Below, one piece after another: positions 25,868-37,125 of a stretch of DNA of 64,000 nt. Position 1 is the stretch's first letter. Every line of letters begins with the position of its first letter. The stretch lies in assembly GCF_902686445.1 (NCBI RefSeq), contig NC_062220.1:94426143-94490142 (forward strand), read 5' to 3'. Position numbers and translations under genes: made by a program. Under the pieces are notes generated by a model. The model was given only the letters and a program-made list of their open reading frames with translations. It had not been told where the DNA came from and searched no databases. This stretch comes from Sciurus carolinensis. Lineage: Eukaryota; Chordata; Mammalia; Rodentia; Sciuridae.

Positions 25868-26024
25868 ATTATTTCTTTTTTCTTTTTCCCTCCTCCTCCT
25901 TTTTCTTCTTTCCTCCTCCTCCTCCTGCTTCTTCTTCTTCCTCTTCTTCCTCCCCTTCTTTTTCTCCTCCTCTTCCCCTTCCTCCTCCTCCTCCTCCTTC
26001 TTCCTCTTCTTCTTCTTCTCTCCA
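25868..26024 (+). repeat. Polypyrimidine microsatellite (TCC/TTC-rich)
   Basis: About 155 bases of almost pure C and T on the + strand, in mixed TCC, TTC and CTT units. Long open frames on either strand here (poly-Ser/Pro/Leu or Glu/Arg/Lys) are by-products of the repeat. Confidence 0.97.
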
Positions 26025-26145
26025 AGATGAGGTTTCACTGTTATTATGTAGCTGGTCTCCAACCCCAGGGCTCAAGCAATCCTCCTGCCTCAACCTCCAA
26101 GAGTAGCTGAGACTATAAGTATGCTCCACAGTGCCCAACTACCTA
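26025..26145 (-). mobile_element. B1-like SINE fragment, antisense
   Basis: Contains gctcaagcaatcctcctgcc and gtagctgagactataagtat. It abuts the polypyrimidine tract at 25870-26022, which may descend from its tail. Confidence 0.75.
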
Positions 26146-26756
26146 CTACTGTTTTTAATCAAGATTTTTCTTTTTTAATTCCTTTTTAATTGACATATAA
26201 AAATTGTGTGTATTTATGGGGTGCCATGTGATGTTAACCAAAGATTTTCAATGGCAGTGCTGAGTGGCACCATAGGGCTCAACCATCTAAAACTACCAAA
26301 AGGTATTTGCTATTGATGCAAAAATAACTCTCTAGATGAGCCAATTTGTGAGATTTTAGATCAGAATTTATTAAATTATATTTGTAGTATTTCCCTGGGC
26401 TGACTTACACACTTGGCAGTTCTGTCAACACGATAAACACACCGTTCTCTTCTGCCAACATGAACATTATGATGGACTCTGGCCATATTTAAAGTGTAGA
26501 AGGCTCTGGAACCTCCAAGTCCTCACTCTGGGAAGTAATGACTTCTAGTACTGAGAGAATTAATAGCAAAAGCATTAAAATTTTGTTTTCAACAATGTTA
26601 TCACTCCCACTTCCTTCTTCTCTCAATTTTATGGTCTAAATCCTTCCTGTTAGTTATTTTATGCCTTTATTTCTTTTGCTGAGACTCTTTGATACATAAC
26701 CCAATCATTAAAATATACTTTTTGACTGGTTTCAGGAATTTTGCTTTTCTTTCTTT

Positions 26757-26843
26757 CTTTCTTCTTTATTTTGGTGCTGGAAATAGAACTCAGGGCCTCA
26801 GGCATGCCACACACACCTTCTGCCACTGAGCAGCACCCCCAGA
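26757..26843 (-). mobile_element. ID SINE, antisense
   Basis: Reverse complement motifs are ggtgctggaaatagaactca and the section with gccactgagcagcaccccca. Confidence 0.75.
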
Positions 26844-27295
26844 TTATCATCTCCTATTTGCTTTGCTTTGCGTCACTGTTGTTCAACAAGGCCCCAAGCA
26901 TTTACTGAATGCCACCTGTTTGGCAAACACTGTCTGTGGATAAAGGATGAAAGAGTGGGCAGTGTTTGAACCCAGGGATTCAGGTCTTGAGTGATATGGA
27001 AACAGCTACACAAACAAGTGGCCACAGCACAGGAGAGCAGAGGCAGTGGCAGGTGAGGGAGGCAGGGCACCTGGCAAGGGCACCAGGAACTGGCTTCTCT
27101 CATCATCAGGTTTCATTCCAATGTCACCCCTGCTGAGAAGAGTTCTTGCCCGCTGGATGTGCAATAACCCCTTGTCACATGGGCACTTTTAATTTTTCTC
27201 ACAGCAATTATCATTAAACATGTTATTTATTTGTTTCTTTGGCTCTCTCGTGTATTTCTCCTACCCAGTACACACTCAATAGCACACAAATAGCT

Positions 27296-27492
27296 GTCAC
27301 TATTTGCTGATGACATGATTCTATATTTAGAGGATCCAAAAAACTCCTCCAGAAAACTTCTAGACCTCATCAATGAATTCAGCAAAATAGCAGGCTATAA
27401 AATCAACACACATAAATCTAAAGCATTTTTATACACAAGTGATGAAACATCTGAAAGGGAAATGAGGAAAACAACTCCATTAGCAATAGCCT

Positions 27493-27533
<41 letters not shown>

Positions 27534-28895
27534 TGGGAATCAATCTAACCAAAGAGGTAAAAGATCTCTACAATGAAAACTACAAAACATTGAAGAAAGA
27601 AATGGAGGAAGACCTTAGAAGATGGAAAAATCTCCCATGTTCTTGGATAGACAGAATTAATATTGTCAAAATGGCCATACTACCAAAAGTGCTATATAGA
27701 TTCAATGCAATTCCAATTTAAATCCCAATGACGTACCTTACAGAAATTGAGCAAGTAATCATGAAATTCATCTGGAAGAATAAGAAACCCAGAATAGCTA
27801 AAGCAATCCTTAGCAGGAAGAGCGAAGCAGGGGGTATCGCAATACCAGAACTTCAACTATACTACAAAGCAATAGTAACAAAAATGGCATGGTATTGCAC
27901 CAAAATAGACAGGTACATCAGTGGTACAGAATAGAGGACACAGACACAAACCCAAATAAATACAATTTTCTCATACTAGACAAAGGGGCCAAAAATATGC
28001 AATGGAGAAAAGATAGTCTCTTCAACAAATGGTGCTGGGAAAACTGGAAATCCATATGCAACAGAATGAAACTAAACCCTTATCTCTCACCCTGCACAAA
28101 ACTCAACTCACAATGGATCAAGGACCTTGAAATCAGACCAGAGACCCTGCATCTTATAGAAGATAAAGTAGGTCCAAATCTTCAACTTGTTGACTTAGGA
28201 TCAGACTTCCTTAACAGGACTCCCATAGCACAAGAAATAAAAACAAGAATCAATAACTGGGAGATATTCAAACTAAATAGCTTTCTCTCAGCAAAGGAAA
28301 CTATCAGCAATGCGAAAAGAGAGCCTACAGAGTGGGAGAAAATCTTTGCCACTCATACTTCAGATAGAGCACTAATTTCCAAAATATATAAAGAACTCAA
28401 AAAACTCTACACCAAGAATACAAATAACCCAATCAACAAATGGGCTAAGGATATGAACAGACACTTCACAGAAGAAGATGTACAAGCAATCAACAAACAT
28501 ATGAAAAAATGTTCACCATATGTAGTAATAAGAGAAATGCAAATCAAAACTACACCAAGATTCCATCTCACCCCAATTAGAATGGCGATTATCAAGAATA
28601 CAAGCAACAATAGGTGTTGGCGAGGATGTGGGGAAAAAGGTACACTCATACATTGCTGGTGGGGTTGCAAATTAGTGCAGGCACTCTGGAAAGTAGTGTG
28701 GAGATTCCTTAGAAAACTTGGAATGGACCCACCATTTGACCCAGCTATCCCACTCCTTGGCCTATACCCAAAGGACTTAAAATCAGCATACTACAGAGAT
28801 ACAGCCACATCAATGTTCATAGCTGCTCAATTCACAATAGCCAGATTGTGGAACCAACCTAGATGTCCTTCAATTGATGAATGGATAAAGAAACT

Positions 28896-28929
<34 letters not shown>

Positions 28930-29318
28930 GGAATATTACTCAAGCTATAAAGAATAATAAAATTATGGCATTTGCAGGCAAATGGATGAAATTGGAGAAT
29001 ATCATGCTAAGTGAGATAAGCCAATCTCAAAAAACCAAAGGACGAATGATCTCGTTGATAAGTGGATGATGACACATAATGGGGGGTGGGAGGGGGGCAA
29101 GAATGGAGGAAGGAGGGACTATATAGAGGGAAAAGAGGGGTGGGAGGGGTGGGGGGGAGGAAAAAATAACAGAATGAATCAAACATCATTACCCTATGTA
29201 GATATATGATTACGCAAATGGTATGCTGTTACTCCATGTACAAACAGAAACAACGTATATCCCATTTGTTTACAATAAAAATAAATTAAAAGAAAAGAAA
29301 AAGAAAAAAGCAATAAAG
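27296..29318 (+). mobile_element. Young 5'-truncated L1 retrotransposon (ORF2 C-terminal half and 3'UTR)
   Basis: The element begins inside the reverse transcriptase domain at LFADDMILYLED (FADD catalytic motif, about 27302-27337) and runs to the 3'UTR and A-rich tail. A nearly intact 336-residue stretch (27889-28899) covers the ORF2 C-terminus, including the Cys-rich segment ([18 protein letters not shown]). Lesions: a 38-base poly-A run at 27494-27531 inside ORF2, a stop at about 27719-27721 (IPI*), and a frame change near 27890-27930. An (AT)n microsatellite sits at 28899-28927 and G-rich 3'UTR tracts at 29080-29162. No endonuclease domain is present, so it cannot move on its own. No clear target-site duplication was seen. 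Confidence 0.93.
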
Positions 29319-29559
29319 AATATTCTAGGTAACTTTTTAGAGCAAAAAAAAAAAAAAAAAAGAAATTCTATGACAAGGCCCTACATATTAGAAGCATGCA
29401 CCTGAGTGTAGGTCTGGAGACTTAGGGTAAAGTGATTGCTTTAATGGTTTATCCCTTTACCTGCTCAAAGTCAGGAGCCAAATACCAGATTCTATAAGGC
29501 CAGTATAGAGTGAGAAGCCAGTCATGCCCCAGAGAATACTCCAGAGTCTTCAATCACAC

Positions 29560-29670
29560 AGACATACATGTGAATATAATATATTTACATGTAACTGTAC
29601 ATACACATGTATCTGTATATTTACATACACACATACACATGCACACAAGCACACACAGATACACGGGGGT
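29560..29670. repeat. Diverged (CA)n/(TA)n-rich tract
   Basis: Interrupted acat and acac words over about 110 bases, followed by a short G-run at 29665. Confidence 0.85.
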
Positions 29671-30297
29671 GGGGGGAGTAAAACAGTGGGAGGTAGTTTA
29701 GCTGCACAGCTGCAGCCACACAAATGCCTGTACAGATCAGCTGCCCCAGTTTTCAGGCACACCTGCAATGATACATTTTGGAACATTCTTACTACCAGCG
29801 AATAGTGAGTTCATTAGCTTTTAAAAGTACCATATATATTTGGAGCTTTATTGCAGAATTGGGTCATTTTCCCACATTTTTGGCAATTTATTCATCCAGG
29901 AAACAGCCAGAACCCTGAGTGCCAAGCCCAGGCATGCAGAAAACTTGGACTTAAGGATGGAGTCAGACAATGAAATGCCTGGCTGCTATTCAGGATGGTA
30001 CTGCTGAAGTTCATGCAGGGACTTGGGGAGCAAGGGAGGGCTTATTGATGTGTGACTGGGGTGCTTGGAAATCTTACTGAAGGAGGTTTCACCAGCAAGA
30101 ATTTGAAAGCTAAATAGGAGTTTGCTGGATGAGTAGGAGAGTGCGGGAGTCAGGGGAATGAGGATCATGTGCCAGGCAGAAGGAACTGCTTGCAGGAGGG
30201 CAAGGAGAAAAAATCCAGACTGAGGTGAGCAGGGGCCAGACACATGGCTGCAGAAGTAGGTTGGGGCCACTTTTGTTTGAAGTCAGGGCATTTGAAC

Positions 30298-30795
30298 AGT
30301 GTCTTGGTGGGACTGCAAATTAGTTCAACCACTATGGAAAGCAGTATGGAATTCCTTACAAAACTTGGAATGGAACCACCATTTGACACAGCCATGGAAT
30401 ATTACTCAACCTTAAAGAAGAATAAAATTATGGCATTTTCAGGTAAATGGATGAAACTGGAGAACATCATGCTAAGTGAAATAAGCCAATCCCCCAAACC
30501 AAAGGCTGAATGTTTTCTCTGATGTGCAGATGCTAATTCTCAATAAGGAGGTGCTTGGGAAGAATAGAGGTACTTTGGATTAGGCAGAAGGGAGTGAAGG
30601 GAGGGGAGGGGGTATGGGGATAGGAAGGATAGGAGAATAAATCAGACATTATTACCCTATGTACATATATGATTACACAACTGGTGTGATTCTACATCAT
30701 GTACAACCAGAAGAATAAGTTATACTCCATTTATGTATAATGTGTCAAAATGCATTCTACTGTCATGTATAACTAGAACTAATAAAAAACAAACA
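30298..30795 (+). mobile_element. Young L1 3' end with an internal deletion
   Basis: It starts at the ORF2 C-terminus (LGMEPPFDTA) and jumps directly to the MEYYS segment of the 3' end. Compared with the copy at 41638-41870, the stretch after PPFD up to the start of MEYYS is missing, an internal deletion of roughly 170 bp. The remaining 3'UTR and A-rich tail (ending about 30795) are well preserved. Confidence 0.85.
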
Positions 30796-31310
30796 AAAAG
30801 AAGGTAATAATAATGAGTGTTGGTGATGATGTAGAAAAATTGGAACTCTAGTATATTCTGGGTGGAATTGTAAAGGGGTGCTGCTGCTATGGAAAACATC
30901 ATGGTGGTTCCCCCATTAAATGTAGCATTGTTCTATGAACCAACAATTCCACTTATGGGTCTATATCCAAAAGAATTGAAATCAGGATCTCAAGGAGATA
31001 TTTGCACATCCATGTCATAGCAACATCATTCAAAACAGAGAAAAAGCAGGTGAAATCCCCAGGATGCATTAGTTAATGGATAAATGAAATGTGGTACTTA
31101 CATAAAATGAAATATTATTCAGTCTTGAAAAAGTTGACACATGCTACAATTTGCATGATCCTTGAGAACATTATGCTAAGTGAACTAAACGAGCTCCAAA
31201 AAGACAAATACTGCAAAATTTCACTTATGTGAGGTCAAGTTGTCAAGTTCATGGAAACAGAAAATAGAATGGTGGTTGCCAGGGGCGAGGGAAGGAGAAA
31301 TGGGGAGTAC
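30796..31310 (+). mobile_element. Old L1 3' fragment
   Basis: A diverged L1 ORF2 end and start of the 3'UTR (gttggtgatgatgtag, ccaacaattccacttatggg, gaatggtggttgccaggggc) lies directly after the young L1 tail. No coding potential remains. Confidence 0.7.
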
Positions 31311-33002
31311 ACATGGTGAGCCTCTTGGAAATGCACCACGAGGAGCTGTGATGGAACCAGGTTTCCTGGAAGCCGGGCAGGAGGCAGATGTGCAGATAGC
31401 CTCTGACCGTCAGCCATCATCTTCTTTCCCCACTGCCTGCAGTTGTCCTTCCCTGCTATTTTGTCCCCTCTCTACATGACAGCTCCTGCTCACTCTTTCC
31501 AGTTGTTTCCCTCCTCTCGGGCTTGCTCAGGAACCTTCAAGACCCCTTTGTCCTCGTTAGATATTCACTTTTAGACCACTGCTCACTAACTGTTTCTCTC
31601 TGGAACCTCCAGTTCAAATTTTGAATGGATCAGGTTGGCCATCCGATCTGGGGGGACGGAACATTGTGAGAGTCTGGCAGGCATGTGGACTGGTCCCCCT
31701 TCACCAGTTAGCAGTAGCATCCTGGGGCAGCCTGATCAGCAGGGCCCTGGATGCCAACTGTCTGCAGTAGAGGCAGTGGGTGGAAGGGATGTGGATCCTT
31801 ACAATGAGGATTTCTAGAACACCAGTAACCTAATCTGAAACCTCAAGACAGACTGACTCCATATTCACCCCAATGTTATCGATTCTCTCCCTCCTTTCCC
31901 TATCCCCACAACCATTCCATTGTTTATTATTATGTTGCTCATTTCACTCCAGAGGTAGGAAATGGTATTTGAGACAAAGCTTGACTTATTCACTTTATGT
32001 TTTTACCACATGGTAGTACTCAAATCCTTATTAATGAACTAATTAATGGAAAAAAATTTAAATTTAAAAAGCGCTGGTTTTGAAATCTGGAGGCACAAGT
32101 TTAGTCACTGTGTGATCTTTGAAAAGCATCTAATCTCTCTGGGTCTCACCCTCAAATTCTGCAAAATGAATGGATTAGAATGTGTCAGGAATCCAAAGCA
32201 GGTTCTGCGATACCCCAAAAGAAGTTGAATGGGCATCTGTACTGCCAAATGCCTCAGAATCTTTAAGATGGTCCTTATGAACTTGCCCAAGAGAGATGAA
32301 AGTACAGAATCCTTCCCAAGTTCACTTGTTCACAGAATCCTTTGAACATGGAATGTCCTGTGGGACTTTGGCTAGGGAATATGAAGGACCTGCGTGGGAT
32401 GCATGTGGCTTCCAAGGCTGCTTTAGCTCCAAAGACTCTTGAACCACCTACAAGTCTGCATAGTGCCTCCCCATTACTTGCCTGGAATTAATTGCTCTGG
32501 ATTTTAAATCTTAAGTGATCTTGGCTCTCTTTGGTTGTTTCTTGTCTCTGTCCCACTCATGGTTGTTTGAGGTTCATTTCCTTCTCTTTATCTGTGACCT
32601 GCAGGTAACTAGGGCTGGTGAGTCAGATCTCATGAAGTTGCTTCTCCTTATCTCAGGGAGCCATAATGGTACCTCCTGTTACCAAGAAAGATAAGGCACA
32701 GCTACCCTGGCGCTGGCATGCAGGTGAAGGCATCTTTGAGTGGGCGGCTGTCACTTGGGAAGGCTCCTGTGTTGTCCTTTCACTGTGAGATCATTATCTC
32801 ACCTGTGTGATTAGCGAGAGGTACAATCTAACGTGTGGGTTTATCCTGGCAACGTTACATATCTTTCATGACTTGGATTAATGACCAGATATTATAACTG
32901 ACTGGAGACAAAGGAATAAGGAGAACATGGTCAAATGCAGAAAACTGCACACACTCAGGACTGCCAGAGGACCCAGGCTTTGCTCTCCTGTACTGCTGTC
33001 CT
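31311..33002. other. Intergenic stretch, nothing recognised beyond a weak MIR-like piece
   Basis: A MIR-like antisense section lies at about 32080-32190 (ctctctgggtctcaccctca, tgcaaaatgaatgg). No gene evidence. Confidence 0.55.
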
Positions 33003-33405
33003 AGGGCTGCCATAACTAAGCCCCTCAAGCTGGTGGGCCTGAAGCAACAGAAATGACTTCTCTCACCATCTGGAGTCTGGAAGTTTGACATCAAGGCGTG
33101 GCAGGACCACATGATCACTGAAGCCTCTAGGGAAGGATACTTTGTTGTCTCTTTCAGCTTCTGGTAGCCCTGGATATTTCTTGACTTATGGTAGCATTAC
33201 TCCAACCTCTGCTTCTGTCTTCACATGGTTGTCTTCCTTCTGTGTCCGTGTCTGAATCTTCCTCTTCTTATAAGGACACCTAGTCATATTGGATTGGGGC
33301 CACCTAATGGTCTCATATTAAAGACCTGATTTTCAAATAAGGTCACCTTCACAGGCATCAGTGATTAGAACTTCAACACATCACCTGGGGACACCATTCA
33401 TCCTT
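33003..33405 (-). mobile_element. MaLR solo LTR, antisense
   Basis: Recognised by gggctgccataactaagccc, ttcttataaggacacctagt, the sequence around ttggattggggccacctaat, and caaataaggtcaccttcaca. Confidence 0.75.
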
Positions 33406-33709
33406 TTTTCCACTCCATGTGTCAAGGAAAAGTACATTTGGAGACCAACTGCATGCAATAGATTTTGCTCGGTCCTCTGAGCTTTGTCTATGAGTCTATG
33501 AACAATGGCCATCTTCTCTCTCCTTTCAGGGTCTATTCTTGGGTTTCAGAGAGGACAGTCCAGAGTCCAGGTATCCCCAGCACAAAAGTCAGAGTTTAGG
33601 GCCAGGATCATCAAAGGTATCTAAGGTAGTCAAAGGTATCTAAGGCTTTATTTACAGATGAGAGAGAGTATATTCTGAAATTACAATAAAATGGGACATA
33701 GGAGCCAGG

Positions 33710-33850
33710 GGGACTTGGTTTAAATCTGTCCTTCATTGTCTGGTGACTGTGAGACATGAGCAAAGCTCTTGACCACTCCAAACCTTGACTTCCTCACAGG
33801 TAATGGTGACAACACGAACTCATCACCTGGGGAGATTTTGGCATGCCCCT
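33710..33850 (-). mobile_element. MIR fragment, antisense
   Basis: ggacttggtttaaatctgtc and cttgacttcctcacaggtaa match the reverse of MIR. Confidence 0.55.
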
Positions 33851-34207
33851 CCCTTAAGAGACAATGTCTTTGAACGTTTTTTATTGTCACAACTGATGGA
33901 TATTACTGGCATCTACAAAGCCACAAAACCAAGAATGACAAATCATGTCAATAATGCCAAGGTTAAGAAACCCAGTTCCATCCTTATGGGGTTATAGTGA
34001 GCTTCAGAAATGAGGCACTGGGGTGTCCAACATGTATGGCACTGCGTCAGCCCAATAAAGAGCAGTTCTATATGTAGAGAAATTTGTGACAATCCTATAA
34101 AAATACTCGAACTCACTAGAATCTTCAGAAAGTGAAGAGGCACAAATGTACAAATGTTCAGTGCTATAGTACGAATGCCTTAGAAACATAAAGAATGTGA
34201 AAATATA

Positions 34208-34325
34208 GTGGCACTGGGTGTAGGGCCAAGTGCCTATGGTCCCAGTACTCAGGAGGCTGAGATGGAAGGATCACTTGAGTCCAGGAGTTCAAGACCAGCC
34301 TAGGCAACATAGTAAGACCTGCCTT

Positions 34326-34362
<37 letters not shown>
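34208..34362 (+). mobile_element. B1/FLAM-like SINE monomer with (CA)n tail
   Basis: cagtactcaggaggctgaga, gatcacttgagtccaggagt and ttcaagaccagcctaggcaa mark a 7SL-derived monomer. A pure (CA)n run occupies 34330-34361, grown from or replacing the tail. Confidence 0.8.
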
Positions 34363-34363
<1 letters not shown>

Positions 34364-34414
34364 GTTGGCCAAAGCAGATGGTGAAGAATAAGAGGAGGAG
34401 GGATAAAAATATTG

Positions 34415-34640
34415 TTGGTGTGCTTATGTCATATGCCTTTTATCTTTTACTTATACCTTCTACCTATATCATCTCATTTAATTATTTCAGCAACATAGTG
34501 AAGTAAGAATTTTTATTCCCATTTTGCAGGTGAAGAAACCAAGGCTTGCAAAAATTTAGCATCTTGTCCAGGGGGCATGTTTCTGGGAGTGGTAGAGCCT
34601 GTGAGTCTCTGTTGCCAAGTCCATGACTCTCTGTGGCCCC
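34415..34640 (+). mobile_element. MIR fragment
   Basis: tctcatttaattatttcagc, attcccattttgcaggtgaa and gaaaccaaggcttgcaaaaa match MIR. Confidence 0.7.
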
Positions 34641-35519
34641 ACCTGACAAATTTATTAGTCTGCAACTGACTGTAATTGACAAATTTCTTAGTCATAAATC
34701 TCATGGTGGGGATGCTGAGGGATGTAGACAAGGAGACTCTCAGAATTAGAAACTTGGAGAATCTTCCTTAGGGATTCTTAAGAGATCTCATTTTAGGGTC
34801 TCCCCCTCTCTTTTCTGCATTTAAGTCCAGAGCTCTCTTGATATTCTCTCCAGAGATCTTGATGGTTGGACTGGTCCTGCCCTCCAGAAACATGCAAAAT
34901 TCTAAGAAACTGTTCACTTATTTTCTCTCCTCTAGCTGCTCATGGCAACTCCCATTCCCTCAAGATAACACTACAAAGAGATGAGTATCTAATTTAATCA
35001 GAAATGATGACAGTGGTACAAAGCTGAGAATGGAGAAAAGATAGTATACTCTTAGAATGTTCTTTAATACATACAAATAAGTGTAATAAGGTAGACAGTG
35101 ATAAGTTAAAGCTACATACCATAAACCCCCAAATAACCACTAAAAGAATGATACAATGAGTTATCACTAAGAAGCCACAAAGGAGATAAAATGGATTCAT
35201 AAAAATAATCAGTCCTTTAAGAAGACACACAAGTGGCCAGAGAGCACATGTAAAGATGATCAACATTGTTAGTAATTAGGGAAATGCAAGTCAAACCCCC
35301 AAAGGAATACCACTTCTATAGGCAAAAAGAGAGAGCTTAATAAATGCTGGGGTCATGTGGAGAAAGAATACTCATAGGCTGCTGGAGGCCATGGGGCAGC
35401 ACTTTGCAATAGTCTGGCAATGCCTCAGACATAGAGTTACCACGTGATCCAGCAATTTCACCCCTGAGTATATACTGAGGAGAAATGAGACAAATGTCTA
35501 CATAAAAACTTATATATGA

Positions 35520-36061
35520 GATAGAGCACTAATTGCCAGAATATATAAAGAACTCAAAAAACTCTACACCAAGAATACAAATAACCCAATCAACAAATGG
35601 GCTAATGAAATGAACAGATGCTTCACAGAAGATCTACAAGCAATCAACAAACATATGAAAAAATGTTCACCATATTTAGTAATAAGAGAAATGCAAATCA
35701 AAACTACACTTAGATTCCATCTCACCCCAATTAGAATGGCGATTATCAAGAATACAAGCAACAATAGGTGTCGGAGAGGAGTGGGGAAAAAGGTACACTC
35801 ATACGTTGCTGGTGGGGTTGCAATGCAGCCCCCTGCAGGCACTCTGGAAAGCAGTGTGGAGATTCCTTAGAAAACTTGGAATGGACCCACCATTTGACCC
35901 AGCTATCCCACTCCTTGGCCTATACCCAAAGGACTTAAAATCAGCATACTACAGAGATACAGCCACATCAATGTTCATAGCTGCTCAATTCACAATAGCC
36001 AGACTGTGGAACCAACCTAGATGTCCCTCAATTGATGAATGGATAAAGAAACTGTGATATA

Positions 36062-36114
<53 letters not shown>

Positions 36115-36477
36115 AATATTACTCAGCTATAAAGAATAATAAAATTATGGCATTTGCAGGCAAATGGATGAAATTGGAGAATATCATGCTAAGTGAGATA
36201 AGCCAATCTCAAAAATCCAAAAGATGAATGATCTCACTGATAAGCAGATGATGACACATAATGGGGGGTGGGAGGGAGGCAAGAATGGAGGAAGGAGGGA
36301 CTGTATAGAGGGAAAAGAGGGGTGGGAGGGGAGGGGGGAAGGAAAAAATAACAGAATGAATCAAACATCATTACCCTATGTAAATGTATGATTACGCAAA
36401 CAGTATGCTGTTACTCCATGTACAAACAGAAACAACATGTATCCCACTTGTTTACAATAAAAATAAATTAAAAAAAA
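35520..36477 (+). mobile_element. Young 5'-truncated L1 inserted into an older L1
   Basis: It carries the ORF2 C-terminus (NKHMKKCSPYLVIREMQ through CPSIDEWIKKL) and the 3'UTR with an A-rich end, closely matching the L1 at 28361-29290. A perfect 10-bp target-site duplication ttatatatga flanks it (35510-35519 and 36478-36487). Removing the element rejoins an older L1. A frame change lies around 35800, where the sequence differs from the sister copy (gcaatgcagcc). It has an (AT)n expansion at 36057-36112 and a G-rich 3'UTR. Confidence 0.93.
36057..36112. repeat. (AT)n microsatellite within L1
   Basis: Alternating AT with one G interruption, at the same L1 position as the shorter run at 28899-28927. 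Confidence 0.95.
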
Positions 36478-37125
36478 TTATATATGAATGTTCATAGCAG
36501 CATTATCTGAAATAACTCAAAGTGGAAACAACTCCAATGTCCATCAGCTGATAACTGGATAAACAAATAAGGTGTATCCATACAGTAGAATTCATCCATA
36601 TAAAAGGTCAAGTGAAGTACTGACACAGGGAACCTTGATAGCATTACATTAAGTGAAAGAAGCCAGTCAAAAAAGACCCAGACTACATGATTGATTGATA
36701 TGAATAGGAAAGCCCATTCAGACAGAAAGCATACTAGTATTTGCCTAGGTGTAGGGGAGTGATTCATTCACATCATTTTGATAAATACAACCAGTGTACG
36801 TGTTTGAAAATGCCTGGTCATTTGGATGATTTTATACACATGAATAGGTGTATTTGTTAGGACAAGTGTGAGTGTCTCTTCTATTAGCAAAAGAAAAATC
36901 TAAGCAGTTCTTTCTCAATGCAAAACTGTGCCCCAGTAGAGGAGGAGTAAAAATGGGAGATCTGATAGTAATAGTTAGAGCATGTAGTTTCTTTTGGGAA
37001 CTATTAAAATGTTTTATAATTGTGGTAATAATGGCACAATTTTGTGTATCTACTAAAAATCATTGAATTATACTTTTTGTGGGTAAAGTTTATGAATCGT
37101 ATATCAAAAATAGCTGTTACAAAAA

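Larger units (their letters stand above)
34985..37125 (+). mobile_element. Old L1 3' region, interrupted by the younger L1
   Basis: The two halves, 34985-35519 and 36488-37125, read as a diverged L1 ORF2 end and 3'UTR on the + strand (for example caagtggccagagagcacatg near 35229, and ccaatgtccatcagctgata across 36534). They join cleanly once the insert and one copy of its target duplication are removed. No reading frame survives. It is older than the insert by divergence and by nesting. Confidence 0.75.

Noticed and set aside
25834..26138. Frames rich in Ser/Pro/Leu on + and Glu/Arg/Lys on -
   Set aside because: They translate the polypyrimidine microsatellite.
27889..28899. 336-codon frame as a host gene
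   Set aside because: It is the C-terminus of L1 ORF2, with the L1 3'UTR following.
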